Below, piece after piece: positions 1-8,274 of a DNA stretch of 64,000 nt. The notes under the pieces are model-generated. The model worked only from the letters and a program-made list of their open reading frames with translations. It made no database searches and was not told the origin of the DNA. Origin of the DNA: an uncultured Metabacillus sp. Lineage in GTDB: Bacteria; Bacillota; Bacilli; Bacillales; Bacillaceae. A program made the position numbers and the translations under genes. Numbering within the stretch: position 1 is the stretch's first letter; each line of letters starts with the position of its first letter. The stretch covers positions 1-64,000 of the forward strand of contig NZ_CANNCR010000020.1 in the NCBI RefSeq assembly GCF_947503125.1. Reading direction: 5' to 3'.

Positions 1-32
1 CCAGCTATCCGTAAAAATTTCGAGATAGCTGG
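1..32. repeat. Inverted repeat at window edge
   Basis: Nine-base arms CCAGCTATC (1-9) and GATAGCTGG (24-32) flank a 14-base AT-rich loop. No T-run follows the repeat directly on the plus strand, and its minus-strand continuation lies outside the window. It could be half of a larger element or a terminator for a gene to the left. Confidence 0.35.
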
Positions 33-43
33 CCATTTGTCGT

Positions 44-70
44 GCGTACCGGAAGGTGCGCTATTTTTTA
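44..70 (+). terminator. Probable rho-independent terminator
   Basis: GCGTACC (44-50) pairs with GGTGCGC (55-61) with one G-T wobble, and a T-run follows at 64-69. It would end a plus-strand gene lying left of the window and converges on the aldehyde dehydrogenase gene. Confidence 0.4.
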
Positions 71-202
71 TATTTCGGGCTTACTGTATACACTAGGAAA
101 ACATATTCTATTGAATCAATTAAAATTCACCTTAAATGGGCAGATTTTTTTATGATCCTTTTAGGAACTATTTATAATCTTGTGTAAATGATGTTAAAGA
201 AA

Positions 203-1657
203 TTAAAAAGAATATTTGATAGCACAAGTTTTTACTTGTGAATAAAAATCCAAAGCTGATTGCCCTTGTTCTCTAGTGTGGGAACTCGACCATTTCATGC
301 CGCCAAATGGTGCTTGGTATTCAACTCCAGCAGTTTCTTGGTTGACTCGTACCATTCCGACTTCCGCTGTTTCTAAAAATAGTAATGCTTTTTCCATATT
401 GTTTGTAAAAATAGAGGCGCTTAGACCAAATTCAGATTGATTGCAAAGCTCTACAGCTTCATAAAAGTCTTCTGCTTGAAGGACGACAGCAATTGGTCCG
501 AATATTTCTTCTTTAAAAAGTTTATGCTGAGGTCCTACACCACTGACCACTATTGGACGGATATAATAGCCTTCATTTATTGTTTCGAGCTTTCCTTCAG
601 CGATTACTTCAGCTTCTTTACGGGCTAAATCTACATACTCAGAAATGGTTTCGTACTGAGAATTAGACGCTACAGGACCTATATAGCTATTGGTATCTAA
701 AGCATCTTTCACAATAATAGTTGACATAGCTTCTCGTAAAGCAATGATAAAGTCTGGATAAATTTCCTTTTCAACAATAATTCGGCTGGTCGCAGTACAC
801 TTTTGTCCAGCGGAACGAAATGCACCGCTCAATATCATTGGAATGGTCTTCTCTAAGTCAGCATCCTTCAAAATGACTGCTGCATTTTTTTTACCCATCT
901 CCGTTTGAAATTTTATATTTCGTTTGGCGGATAAAGAGGCAATATGGGTCCCTGTTAATGTAGAACCTGTAAAGCTGACAGCATTTATCTCTCCTTCTTC
1001 TAACAATGTATTCCCTATTACCCGACCTTCACCAATGACAAGATTAAGAACACCTTTTGGAAGATCTGCTTTTTGAAAAATTTCCATTAAACGAGTAGCT
1101 GTAAATGCAGAATTTTCAGCTGGCTTCCATACCACAGAATTCCCGCAAATAAGTGCAGGAGCTATTTTCCAGATGGGAATGGCAACCGGGAAGTTCCACG
1201 GGGTGATTATTGCGACAACCCCTAGAGGAACTCGTTTAGAATATTGTAATACATGTTGGTCACTTGCTGGGACTAACTGTCCGTTAGACCGTACTCCTTC
1301 AGCTGCATAATAGTGTAATAAATTTACTCCTCGGATAACCTCTCCCAGCATCTCACTAATGGGTTTTCCCATCTCCCGACTAGCTAGATTGGCAATTTCC
1401 TCTTTAGCTTTTTCTAACTCATCAGCCATTTTGTATAAGTAATTAGCTCGTTCTATACCTGTTTGTTTTCTCCATGTATTAAATCCGACTTGTGCCTCTG
1501 AAACAGCATGTAAAACTTGCTCAGGTGTAGAAAAATACATATCACCAACTTTTTCATTAATATTAGATGGATTATAGACAATTTTGCCAGTACCTTGGAG
1601 TTCCTGCCACTTTCCACCTGCAAAATTTTTAGTAACTAAATTTGTTTTTGTAATCAA
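203..1657 (-). CDS. Aldehyde dehydrogenase, probably 2-ketoglutarate semialdehyde dehydrogenase
   Basis: NAD(P)-dependent aldehyde dehydrogenase of 484 aa. It has the Rossmann-region PWNFP motif (153-157), FTGS (229-232), the general base Glu253 in QTEMGKKN and the nucleophile Cys287 in GQKCTATSR. The start is TTG at 1657 with GAAGGTG about nine bases upstream; no ATG is near. In this locus the likely reaction is oxidation of 2-oxoglutarate semialdehyde to 2-oxoglutarate, the last step of hydroxyproline breakdown. It lies 92 bp after the deaminase gene, with a hairpin terminator between them, so its expression may be lower than that of the deaminase or partly independent. Family assignment is firm. 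The substrate is inferred from neighbours; other semialdehydes are possible. Confidence 0.85.
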   Translation of the reverse strand: MITKTNLVTKNFAGGKWQELQGTGKIVYNPSNINEKVGDMYFSTPEQVLHAVSEAQVGFNTWRKQTGIERANYLYKMADELEKAKEEIANLASREMGKPISEMLGEVIRGVNLLHYYAAEGVRSNGQLVPASDQHVLQYSKRVPLGVVAIITPWNFPVAIPIWKIAPALICGNSVVWKPAENSAFTATRLMEIFQKADLPKGVLNLVIGEGRVIGNTLLEEGEINAVSFTGSTLTGTHIASLSAKRNIKFQTEMGKKNAAVILKDADLEKTIPMILSGAFRSAGQKCTATSRIIVEKEIYPDFIIALREAMSTIIVKDALDTNSYIGPVASNSQYETISEYVDLARKEAEVIAEGKLETINEGYYIRPIVVSGVGPQHKLFKEEIFGPIAVVLQAEDFYEAVELCNQSEFGLSASIFTNNMEKALLFLETAEVGMVRVNQETAGVEYQAPFGGMKWSSSHTREQGQSALDFYSQVKTCAIKYSF

Positions 1658-1694
1658 ATTAACTACACCTTCCCTATGAAATTAGTATCAGCGA

Positions 1695-1733
1695 AAAGAA
1701 AAAAAGTGCGAGAGGAGGGGGGCTTCTCCTCTC
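1695..1733 (-). terminator. Terminator between deaminase and aldehyde dehydrogenase genes
   Basis: On the minus strand GAGAGGAG pairs with CTCCTCTC (1726-1733 with 1710-1717). A T-rich tract follows (complement of 1695-1706). It lies just after the deaminase stop codon, inside what otherwise looks like a two-gene operon. Confidence 0.7.
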
Positions 1734-1749
1734 CAAAGACTTACTAGTT

Positions 1750-2631
1750 TTATTGAGTTACTTTTTGCACGGCTCGATTAAATGCCTTTTGGATATGATC
1801 ATAATCATCAGAACTTAGAGGAAGTCTAGGTGGACGGGTAGGGCCAACTGGCTGTCCAGCCAACTCCATCATATATTTGATTGATTGAACGAGCTGAGGT
1901 TTAGCATCTAAATCAAACAGTGGAAGTAAACGACGATACAATTCAGTTGCCTCTTTTACTTTTCCTTCTCTAGACAAACGGAAAAGCTCTATACCCTCAC
2001 GTGGAAGGGCATTCGGTACACCTGCAATCCATCCGGTTGCACCGCAAAGAGGTCCTTCCATGGCAAGGTTATCAACACCGATTAAAACTTCAATATCTGT
2101 TTCCTCTAAAATTTTATGAACACGACGAATATCACCAGAAAACTCTTTTACACCTACTACATTTTCAAATTTTGAGATTTCTTTCAACAGTTCTGGTGTC
2201 AGGTCAGTTGGATAATCAAGCGGGTTATTGTAGGCGATAATAGGCAACCCAACATTCGATAAAACTTTATAATGAACAATGATTTCATTTCTAAGCGGGC
2301 GATAGTTAATAGGTGGAAGTGCCATAATTGCATCTGCTCCGATATCCTTGGCATGTTGTGCCCATTGAACTGCTTGCTTTGTGGAAGGAGCTCCTGTTCC
2401 AACAATTACCTTTACTCTTTTGTTAGCTGCCTTTACAACTGTTTCAACCACTTTTGATCTTTCTTCAACTGTTAACGTTGCATATTCACCTAAGGATCCT
2501 GCTGGAACCAGACCGTCAACCCCTTCATCAATCAGCCAATTACACAGGTCATTCAACCTCTGATAATCTACTTCATATGAATCTGTGAATGGAGTAACTA
2601 TTGCAACATGTACACCTTCAAATCTTGCCAT
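1750..2631 (-). CDS. DapA-family deaminase, probable 1-pyrroline-4-hydroxy-2-carboxylate deaminase
   Basis: TIM-barrel protein of 293 aa from the dihydrodipicolinate synthase/N-acetylneuraminate lyase family. It has the Schiff-base lysine Lys162 in GVKEFSGD, Tyr134 in AYNNP and the GSLGEY carboxylate-binding loop (45-50). The ATG at 2631 follows GAAAGGGGAAG. In hydroxyproline pathways a member of this family deaminates 1-pyrroline-4-hydroxy-2-carboxylate to 2-oxoglutarate semialdehyde, which the next gene would oxidise. This is unlikely to be the lysine-biosynthetic DapA, because it sits in a catabolic, sigma-54-driven cluster. The substrate is inferred from context. Confidence 0.82.
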   Translation of the reverse strand: MARFEGVHVAIVTPFTDSYEVDYQRLNDLCNWLIDEGVDGLVPAGSLGEYATLTVEERSKVVETVVKAANKRVKVIVGTGAPSTKQAVQWAQHAKDIGADAIMALPPINYRPLRNEIIVHYKVLSNVGLPIIAYNNPLDYPTDLTPELLKEISKFENVVGVKEFSGDIRRVHKILEETDIEVLIGVDNLAMEGPLCGATGWIAGVPNALPREGIELFRLSREGKVKEATELYRRLLPLFDLDAKPQLVQSIKYMMELAGQPVGPTRPPRLPLSSDDYDHIQKAFNRAVQKVTQ

Positions 2632-2703
2632 TTTGATTCTTCCCCTTTCAATTCATTCTTTTATTCATCCAAAATATAAAAATGGATTCTACTCTAATAT
2701 AAA

Positions 2704-2720
2704 TGCAATTTTTATGCCAA
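2704..2720 (-). promoter_or_regulatory. Sigma-54 promoter for deaminase/aldehyde dehydrogenase genes
   Basis: The minus strand reads TTGGCATAAAAATTGCA, matching the -24 GG and -12 GC pattern of sigma-54 promoters with correct spacing. It lies about 75 bp upstream of the deaminase ATG. The locus encodes a sigma-54 activator. Confidence 0.85.
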
Positions 2721-2996
2721 TAAGATTGGGGTCTCAAAAAAGATACATCGTTTTCCAATCATTCAACCGTAACTTAAGAATAAGTGTAGAGTACATAGAC
2801 ATCTAAAAATAGGTTGATTATGCTGCATTTTGAGCAATCCGTTTTCATAACTAAGAGATAATAGATTTTTAATAACGTTCTAATTTCAATTGACACTGAA
2901 TCTTTATATAATTCTTTCTTAATATTCGTTTTGTATTGAAGCAAAAACTTTGAAAATAAAAAGGAAATGAGGATGTAAAAAATATTAAAAGAAAAG

Positions 2997-3014
2997 TGTA
3001 TAAAAAATTATACA
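2997..3014. promoter_or_regulatory. Candidate upstream activator site (18-bp palindrome)
   Basis: TGTATAAAAAATTATACA is an inverted repeat, perfect in its 7-base arms; the palindrome extends by two bases on each side (2995-3016). A copy with one difference lies at 6797-6814. Each copy is 220-290 bp upstream of a sigma-54 promoter, a usual distance for enhancer-type activator binding. Binding is inferred, not shown. Confidence 0.5.
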
Positions 3015-3053
3015 CTGTATATTTTTTTGATATTATAAGCGATTTAGCATTTA

Positions 3054-3108
3054 AAGAAAAAGGGGGGTAACCCAAATAGAGAAACATCTCTTTTTAGGTT
3101 ATCCCCCT
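3054..3108 (-). terminator. Terminator of the dehydrogenase operon
   Basis: GGGGG-TAACC near 3062-3072 pairs with GGTTATCCCCC near 3098-3107, with a small internal mismatch. On the minus strand a TTTTTCTTT tract follows. It lies about 65 bp past the end of the FAD-subunit gene. Confidence 0.75.
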
Positions 3109-3171
3109 GCTAAATATACTGTTATGCTAACCCTTTATTACCAATGCTTTTAATTGACGGTCCATCATTAA

Positions 3172-4416
3172 CTACACAATACTCTTTTTGGTTTGCCCGC
3201 CCCTATTATTTGAATAGAGAATTTCCCAAAGCTCGTTCATTTTTCTTCGGCCGCTATCAATCTCAGAATTAAATTGAATTGTTGCTTGTTGACGAACAGT
3301 GTGGACATTTTGAATTGCTTGTTGCATCTGTTTATCAATTGTACCCAATTCTTTTCCGGCGTGTTTGATGATCGATAGGCCAGCAATTGTTCCCTGAGCC
3401 ATAGCAATTTTGCCGCTTTCGATACCGGTGATATTACCGGCTACAAATAGCCCTTCGAGAGGGGTTTCCATTGTCTCTGAATGATGTGGCACATGGCCGC
3501 CAAGTTCAGGAATGTATTGAAATGGACACCCGGCAACGGCAGCAAGCTCTGCTAGCGGGTACAAGCCGCCTGCTATACAGACAAAATCTGCTTCGTAAAT
3601 CGTTTCAGATCCGGTAACAATATTGCCATTAACATCAATATCAGCAACACGAACTCCTTCGACCTGATCTTTACCAATAATTTCTAGAGCTGCTTTTCGA
3701 AGTTGGAGAGTGGTACCGTTCACTTTCAGACCGTTTTTAGGATAAAAATTCAAACCGATTTTTCTAGTCCAATCATTCTTCATCAACCGCCCTCCTAGAC
3801 GTAATAGACGAGATGGGGCGAGGTGAGCAGCATTTAAGAGCGATTTCATAACTCCCCTAGGTTCACCCGCTTTTTGACTAAGATCACTCTTTTCTGGGAG
3901 TACAATCCGATCAACTGTTATGCCAGCTAATTGTAATTCGTTTAAAATGGCAAATGCTAAAATATTCGCTCCGATAATGATTCCTTTTCTACCTACTTTG
4001 ACACGGTGTACATTCGTCATTACTTGAGCCGCACCGATCGACATTACACCAGGGAGGGTCCAGCCGGGTAGTGGAATAGGGTATTCGGCTGCTCCAGTGG
4101 CTAGTAGAACAAATGGCGCTTCTAGTGTACCTATGCTCGTATGCACATTCCATAGGTGATCTTCTTTTTCTAAATTGTAAACGGATACACCGCAGCGGAT
4201 ATCGACTGATAATTTTTTTGCTTCTTGATGAAGTCGTTCTGATTCTTTTATTCCATTCCACCATTCACCAGAGGGTTCTAGATGAAGTTGTCCGAGTAAT
4301 CTGCCGCCTGGCTTAATAAATTCATCAATAACGGTTACTTTGAGACCATAGCTCGCACAGGCAATAGATCCTGCTAGACCAGCAGGGCCTCCTCCAATCA
4401 CAATTACATCCATCAT
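3172..4416 (-). CDS. FAD/NAD(P)-binding dehydrogenase subunit (HcnB/alpha-type), D-hydroxyproline dehydrogenase
   Basis: Pyridine-nucleotide-disulphide-oxidoreductase-like flavoprotein of 414 aa. The N-terminal dinucleotide motif GGGPAG is at 8-13. A second nucleotide-binding region lies near KGIIIGAN, and an ATG-box-like segment GLFVAGNITG near the C terminus. It matches the alpha subunit of HcnABC and dye-linked proline/hydroxyproline dehydrogenase complexes, where it passes electrons between the amino-acid-oxidising subunit and an acceptor. The start ATG overlaps the stop of the 2Fe-2S subunit gene by 4 bp, so translation is coupled. The partner amino-acid-oxidising subunit is encoded divergently at 7099. 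The role is inferred from subunit composition and neighbours. Confidence 0.8.
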   Translation of the reverse strand: MMDVIVIGGGPAGLAGSIACASYGLKVTVIDEFIKPGGRLLGQLHLEPSGEWWNGIKESERLHQEAKKLSVDIRCGVSVYNLEKEDHLWNVHTSIGTLEAPFVLLATGAAEYPIPLPGWTLPGVMSIGAAQVMTNVHRVKVGRKGIIIGANILAFAILNELQLAGITVDRIVLPEKSDLSQKAGEPRGVMKSLLNAAHLAPSRLLRLGGRLMKNDWTRKIGLNFYPKNGLKVNGTTLQLRKAALEIIGKDQVEGVRVADIDVNGNIVTGSETIYEADFVCIAGGLYPLAELAAVAGCPFQYIPELGGHVPHHSETMETPLEGLFVAGNITGIESGKIAMAQGTIAGLSIIKHAGKELGTIDKQMQQAIQNVHTVRQQATIQFNSEIDSGRRKMNELWEILYSNNRGGQTKKSIV

Positions 4417-4745
4417 CGCTGTTCTATCATCCTTCTTACAATATTCGGATGCTGTTTGCCGCTTTCAATGATCATATCTTTTTCTACAATCGTTAAGCAG
4501 GCTCTTACATTTGCTTGATTATTTACTGTTACACGGCACTCTAAGCAGTGGCCGATGTTGCAATAAATACCCCTAGGTGTCCCGCTATCTTCATGATTAC
4601 GCAGTTTTCTTATCCCATTTGCCAAAAGAGCAGCAGCAATCGTTTCATTTTCATACGCTTCATATCTAAGTCCATCAAATTGAAATGGGATACATACTCT
4701 ATTATCTAATTTCCCCAAAACTGGATGATCTATGATTCTAGTCAT
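4413..4745 (-). CDS. 2Fe-2S subunit (HcnA/gamma-type) of the dehydrogenase
   Basis: Small ferredoxin-fold protein of 110 aa with Cys62, Cys67, Cys70 and Cys83 in the plant-type arrangement C-x4-C-x2-C-x12-C. This is the usual iron-sulphur subunit of HcnABC-like and heteromeric proline or hydroxyproline dehydrogenases. It overlaps the genes on both sides by 4 bp (ATGA junctions), forming a tight three-gene unit read from the sigma-54 promoter at 5052-5070. It probably carries electrons between the flavin subunits. Confidence 0.82.
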   Translation of the reverse strand: MTRIIDHPVLGKLDNRVCIPFQFDGLRYEAYENETIAAALLANGIRKLRNHEDSGTPRGIYCNIGHCLECRVTVNNQANVRACLTIVEKDMIIESGKQHPNIVRRMIEQR

Positions 4746-5014
4746 TGATTTTCACCTACTGTTCCGAATGTCACCGGACGAATTGGTGGCTGGTATTTTA
4801 AAGGGATTTCATTAGGTGATATATTAGGGATGATACTTTCAATAATCCTATCTAATGCTTGCCTACACGTGCGGCCTCCACAAAAACCCATCCCGGCCCT
4901 CGTTCTTAATTTTAATTCTCTTGCTGTGCATTTATGTTCATCTGCTGTTGACTGAAGTTGTCCGTACGTAACTTCTTCGCAACGACAAATAACAATGCTT
5001 TCTTTGTTAGCCAT
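4742..5014 (-). CDS. BFD-type 2Fe-2S protein of the dehydrogenase
   Basis: Protein of 90 aa with Cys10-x-Cys12 and Cys45-x4-Cys50, the spacing of bacterioferritin-associated-ferredoxin [2Fe-2S] domains. In many proline and hydroxyproline dehydrogenase complexes this domain is fused to the HcnB-like subunit; here it is a separate gene. The ATG at 5014 is preceded by GGAGGAGGA at 5021-5029. An upstream in-frame extension would run through the sigma-54 promoter and is rejected. First gene of the operon running down to 3172. Confidence 0.8.
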   Translation of the reverse strand: MANKESIVICRCEEVTYGQLQSTADEHKCTARELKLRTRAGMGFCGGRTCRQALDRIIESIIPNISPNEIPLKYQPPIRPVTFGTVGENQ

Positions 5015-5051
5015 TTGAATTCCTCCTCCATGTTCTTTACATAAAAGTACT

Positions 5052-5070
5052 ATGCAAAAAGCATGCCAAT
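5052..5070 (-). promoter_or_regulatory. Sigma-54 promoter for the dehydrogenase operon
   Basis: The minus strand carries TTGGCATGCTTTTTGCAT, with GG and GC elements at the sigma-54 spacing. It sits about 40 bp before the ribosome binding site of the BFD protein and just after the stop codon of the regulator gene, so the operon does not depend on regulator read-through. Confidence 0.87.
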
Positions 5071-5088
5071 AATACAGGAGGAAGAGGA

Positions 5089-6762
5089 CTAATTTAAGCC
5101 AAGACGCTTCAATCGATTGTATAAAGTGGCTCTTGTAATGCCGAGTTGTTTTGCACATTCTAGTTTATTTCCATTTAAAATTTGCAACGCTCTTTCAAGT
5201 ACCTTTTTTTCGTGTTTGTCCATTTCTTCTTGTAACGATAAAATGGTGAAGTCACTTTCTCTAGGTATATTAGGTGCACTCTTGGAGGTGTTATCAAAGC
5301 TAAGGCTGTTTGTATTAAAGGACAAGTAATCTCCTTTTATCACGCCATCTGTGGCGAATACGACAAGCCGTTCAATCACATTGCGAAGTTCGCGAATATT
5401 GCCGGGCCAATCATAACGAAGCAGTTCATTTATTACTTCTGGAGGAAATTCATGAATTGGCCGCTGATAATTCAATGAGAAATCATTTAAAAAATAGTGG
5501 GTTAACTCGATAATATCTTCTTTTCGCTCTCTTAAAGGAGGGATGTGCAGACTGACTACGTTCAATCGATAATATAAATCTTCACGAAATTGACCTTCTT
5601 TTATTAACTCTTGTAAATTACGATTTGTAGCAGCGATAATACGGAAGTCGATATTGATTTCTTTTTCTCCACCGACACGATAATATTTCCGCTCTTGCAG
5701 TACGCGTAGAAGTTTTACCTGCATGTCGAGCGGCATCTCGCCTACTTCATCAAGAAATAATGTACCTCCTCTTGCCAGTTCTATTTTCCCCTTTTTTCCT
5801 TTACTGTCAGCACCAGAGAAGGCTCCCCGCTCATACCCAAATAATTCACTCTCAAATAAAGAGGCTGGGATCGCACCACAGTTAATTGAAATAAACGGTG
5901 CGTTTGGTTCTTCACTTGCTTCATGAATAGCTTTAGCAAATACTTCTTTTCCGACACCGCTTTCGCCCAGTATAAGAACCGTTGATTTAACAGAACATAC
6001 TTTTCTAGCTAAATGGACAGTTCTTTGTAGGGCAGGACTCTTTCCTTTAATAAAATTAAAGGGGTCATATGTGTCTTTATACTTTGCTACTTCTTGTTCC
6101 AAACGGTGAACTTCGTTGGACATATTAAATAATTTTTCATTAAGTACCACTTGGTTCGTGACATCCGTTTCTGAAACAACAGCACCGATAATCCGGCCAT
6201 TAAAATAAACGGGGTTAGAGTTAATTAAGACAAACAAATCAGACCGAGCCTGATGGTGCTGACCTGCAATACTTTTCCCTTTATGTAGTGATTGCAAGAT
6301 TTCAAGTTTTTGATAGTCAAAAAAATCGGTAATCGGCCGACCAATTATATCTTGATGATTGACTGAGAAAATTTTTTCTGCTCCTTCAGTCCATGTACAA
6401 ACACGCTCATTTTCATCAATAACCGTGACAGAGGTATCTATCGTTTTGATGACAGTCTCATAAAATGCTTTTAATTGATTGTGAGAGTTATGAAGAAAAC
6501 TAATCATTTGTGCGGCAGTTAAACATCCAATTGGATTTTTGTTTATATCAAGAATAACAACTGTGGAATGATCATTAAACGCCTGAATCAAAGTGTAGAA
6601 AGAATCATCCTCATATACAATCTTGCATGGAAACTCAGTTGTTTTTCTTGATGAAAGATAATAAAATTGACCGTTCTTCTGTTTTATTTCATGCTTATCG
6701 AACGCTGTTTCTATTAGCTGACGTTTTATAATTTCTTTCACCGATGGTAATGAAAATACCAT
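5089..6762 (-). CDS. Sigma-54-dependent transcriptional activator of the hydroxyproline locus
   Basis: Enhancer-binding protein of 557 aa. The first 100 residues are an unassigned sensory region, followed by a PAS-like domain (about 105-215) and a short coiled linker. The AAA+ domain has Walker A GESGVGKE, Walker B GGTLFLDEVGE and the sigma-54-contact loop as GAFSGA, a conservative T-to-S change from GAFTGA. A Fis-type helix-turn-helix ends the protein (CAKQLGITRATLYNRLKRLG). The ATG at 6762 follows AGGAGG by five bases. Three sigma-54 promoters in the surrounding operons make it the likely local activator, comparable in role to PrdR. The ligand is unknown; hydroxyproline or an intermediate is a guess. 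There is no obvious sigma-54 promoter of its own. Confidence 0.9.
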   Translation of the reverse strand: MVFSLPSVKEIIKRQLIETAFDKHEIKQKNGQFYYLSSRKTTEFPCKIVYEDDSFYTLIQAFNDHSTVVILDINKNPIGCLTAAQMISFLHNSHNQLKAFYETVIKTIDTSVTVIDENERVCTWTEGAEKIFSVNHQDIIGRPITDFFDYQKLEILQSLHKGKSIAGQHHQARSDLFVLINSNPVYFNGRIIGAVVSETDVTNQVVLNEKLFNMSNEVHRLEQEVAKYKDTYDPFNFIKGKSPALQRTVHLARKVCSVKSTVLILGESGVGKEVFAKAIHEASEEPNAPFISINCGAIPASLFESELFGYERGAFSGADSKGKKGKIELARGGTLFLDEVGEMPLDMQVKLLRVLQERKYYRVGGEKEINIDFRIIAATNRNLQELIKEGQFREDLYYRLNVVSLHIPPLRERKEDIIELTHYFLNDFSLNYQRPIHEFPPEVINELLRYDWPGNIRELRNVIERLVVFATDGVIKGDYLSFNTNSLSFDNTSKSAPNIPRESDFTILSLQEEMDKHEKKVLERALQILNGNKLECAKQLGITRATLYNRLKRLGLN

Positions 6763-6796
6763 GATAACCTCCTAGAATGTAAAAAATTATTAACAC

Positions 6797-6814
6797 TGTA
6801 AAAAAAATTATACA
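6797..6814. promoter_or_regulatory. Candidate upstream activator site (18-bp palindrome)
   Basis: TGTAAAAAAAATTATACA matches the site at 2997-3014 at 17 of 18 positions and lies about 225 bp upstream of the sigma-54 promoter at 7039. A weaker, related AT-rich motif is adjacent at 6778-6795. The surrounding sequence is very AT-rich, which lowers the weight of the match. Confidence 0.45.
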
Positions 6815-7038
6815 TTTATTTTGTGTAATATTCAAAATTTTTTTACAATATAAAACCTCTCATTTCTAGAAAAAGAGAATCTATTTATAGAAACAAAAAT
6901 TAAAAGCGCCAAGTTCTCAAAAGTTATCGTTTTTTTTGTGCACTGCTATTTCTTTCAAAATCTTACTGATTTATGCAACGTCTTTCCATTCACACCTAAA
7001 TAGCAATAGGTATAAATTTCCTAGTAAAACTTTCATTG

Positions 7039-7056
7039 TTGGCATACTATTTGCAC
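7039..7056 (+). promoter_or_regulatory. Sigma-54 promoter for the epimerase operon
   Basis: TTGGCATACTATTTGCAC has the -24 GG and -12 GC elements at the right spacing. A start near 7066 would leave a short leader before the GGGGAGG ribosome binding site. Confidence 0.88.
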
Positions 7057-7098
7057 ATTAATCTATGAAACCAATTCTTCGAAGGGGAGGAATAATAT

Positions 7099-8274
7099 GT
7101 GAAACACTGTGACGTTTTAGTCATTGGTGGAGGAATTATTGGATGCTCGATTGCTTATTATGCTTCTAAATACGGAAGAGACGTAACGATCATTGAAAAA
7201 GGGGAGTTTGTCAGTGGCACATCATCACGATGTGACGGCAATATTTTGGCGATTGATAAAGATCCGGGTTTTGATAGTCAGATGTCTTTATTTAGTCAGA
7301 ATTTAGTGGATGAATTGAGCAGAGACTTGGAGCATCCTTTTGAATATCGGGCACCAGGAAGCATCCTCGTTTGTGAGTCGGACGAGGAAATGGAAGCGGC
7401 ACAAAAATGGGTCGACCGTCAAAAGGCTGCTGGTTTAGCATTCCGAATGCTTGATCGACAAGATATCCGGGAGGAATCTCCCTTTTTTGCAGATGACTTA
7501 TTAGGAGGTTTGGAGTGTGCCACTGATTCCACTGTCAATCCTTATCTCTTAGCTTTTTCGCTTCTAGAGGAAGCAAAAAAACAAGGGACTATAGCTTTGA
7601 AACATACCGAAGTCACACATATGAAAAGAATGGAAAGCGGTTCATTTAATATAGAAACGACAAATGGAGTTTTTACTGCAAAACATGTCGTTAATGCAGC
7701 TGGGGTATGGGCCCCTCAAATTGGAGAGATGCTTGATCTTTCAATACCGATTGAACCGAGAAAAGGGCATATAATCGTTGCCTCAAGACAGCAGCATGTG
7801 GGATCTCGAAAAGTAATGGAATTTGGCTATTTAATTTCTAAGTTTGGCGGAAAGCGTAGCGTTGATCCGCTTACTGAAAAATACGGAGTAGCCCTTGTCT
7901 TTGAACCAACGGAAAGTCAAAACTTTTTAATCGGAAGCAGTCGTGAATTTGTTGGCTTCAATACGAAAGTAAACAATGAAGTTATTAAATGTATAGCTAA
8001 CCGGGCAATTCGCTTTTATCCAAAAATGGCGGATATGATGGTCATTCGTTCGTATGCAGGGTTACGCCCCTGGACGGAAGACCATTTACCAATCGTTTCA
8101 AGGGTTGACAAAGTTCCAAACTATTATATTGCGGCCGGTCATGAAGGTGACGGAATCAGCCTCGCAGCCGTAACAGGGAAAATAATAGAAGAACTAATTA
8201 ATGAAAAAGAAACGTCTATTCTCATTGAACCACTTAGCTTTAACCGCTTTAAAGAAAGGGTGTTGAGCAGATGA
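7099..8274 (+). CDS. DadA-type FAD amino-acid dehydrogenase subunit (D-hydroxyproline oxidising)
   Basis: FAD-dependent oxidoreductase of the D-amino-acid oxidase/HcnC group, 391 aa. The Rossmann motif GGGIIG is at 8-13, followed by an acidic residue ending the second strand (IIEKG) and a C-terminal YIAAGHEGDGISLA segment binding the flavin. The start is GTG at 7099, eight bases after GGGGAGG; the ATG two bases earlier runs straight into a stop. It is the likely catalytic subunit that oxidises cis-4-hydroxy-D-proline to pyrroline-hydroxycarboxylate. Electrons would pass to the subunits encoded at 3172-5014. The gene overlaps the epimerase gene by an ATGA junction. Confidence 0.83.
   Translation: MKHCDVLVIGGGIIGCSIAYYASKYGRDVTIIEKGEFVSGTSSRCDGNILAIDKDPGFDSQMSLFSQNLVDELSRDLEHPFEYRAPGSILVCESDEEMEAAQKWVDRQKAAGLAFRMLDRQDIREESPFFADDLLGGLECATDSTVNPYLLAFSLLEEAKKQGTIALKHTEVTHMKRMESGSFNIETTNGVFTAKHVVNAAGVWAPQIGEMLDLSIPIEPRKGHIIVASRQQHVGSRKVMEFGYLISKFGGKRSVDPLTEKYGVALVFEPTESQNFLIGSSREFVGFNTKVNNEVIKCIANRAIRFYPKMADMMVIRSYAGLRPWTEDHLPIVSRVDKVPNYYIAAGHEGDGISLAAVTGKIIEELINEKETSILIEPLSFNRFKERVLSR

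Noticed and set aside
2869-3087. Minus-strand 72-codon frame in the hydroxyproline intergenic region
   Set aside because: It overlaps the terminator hairpin and the palindromic site, is extremely AT-driven (Phe, Leu, Lys, Ile) and has no ribosome binding site.
6778-6850. Additional activator sites in the 6.8-kb AT-rich region
   Set aside because: Several AT-rich partial palindromes exist here, but only the one at 6797 matches the site at 2997 closely. The others are expected by chance in such sequence.
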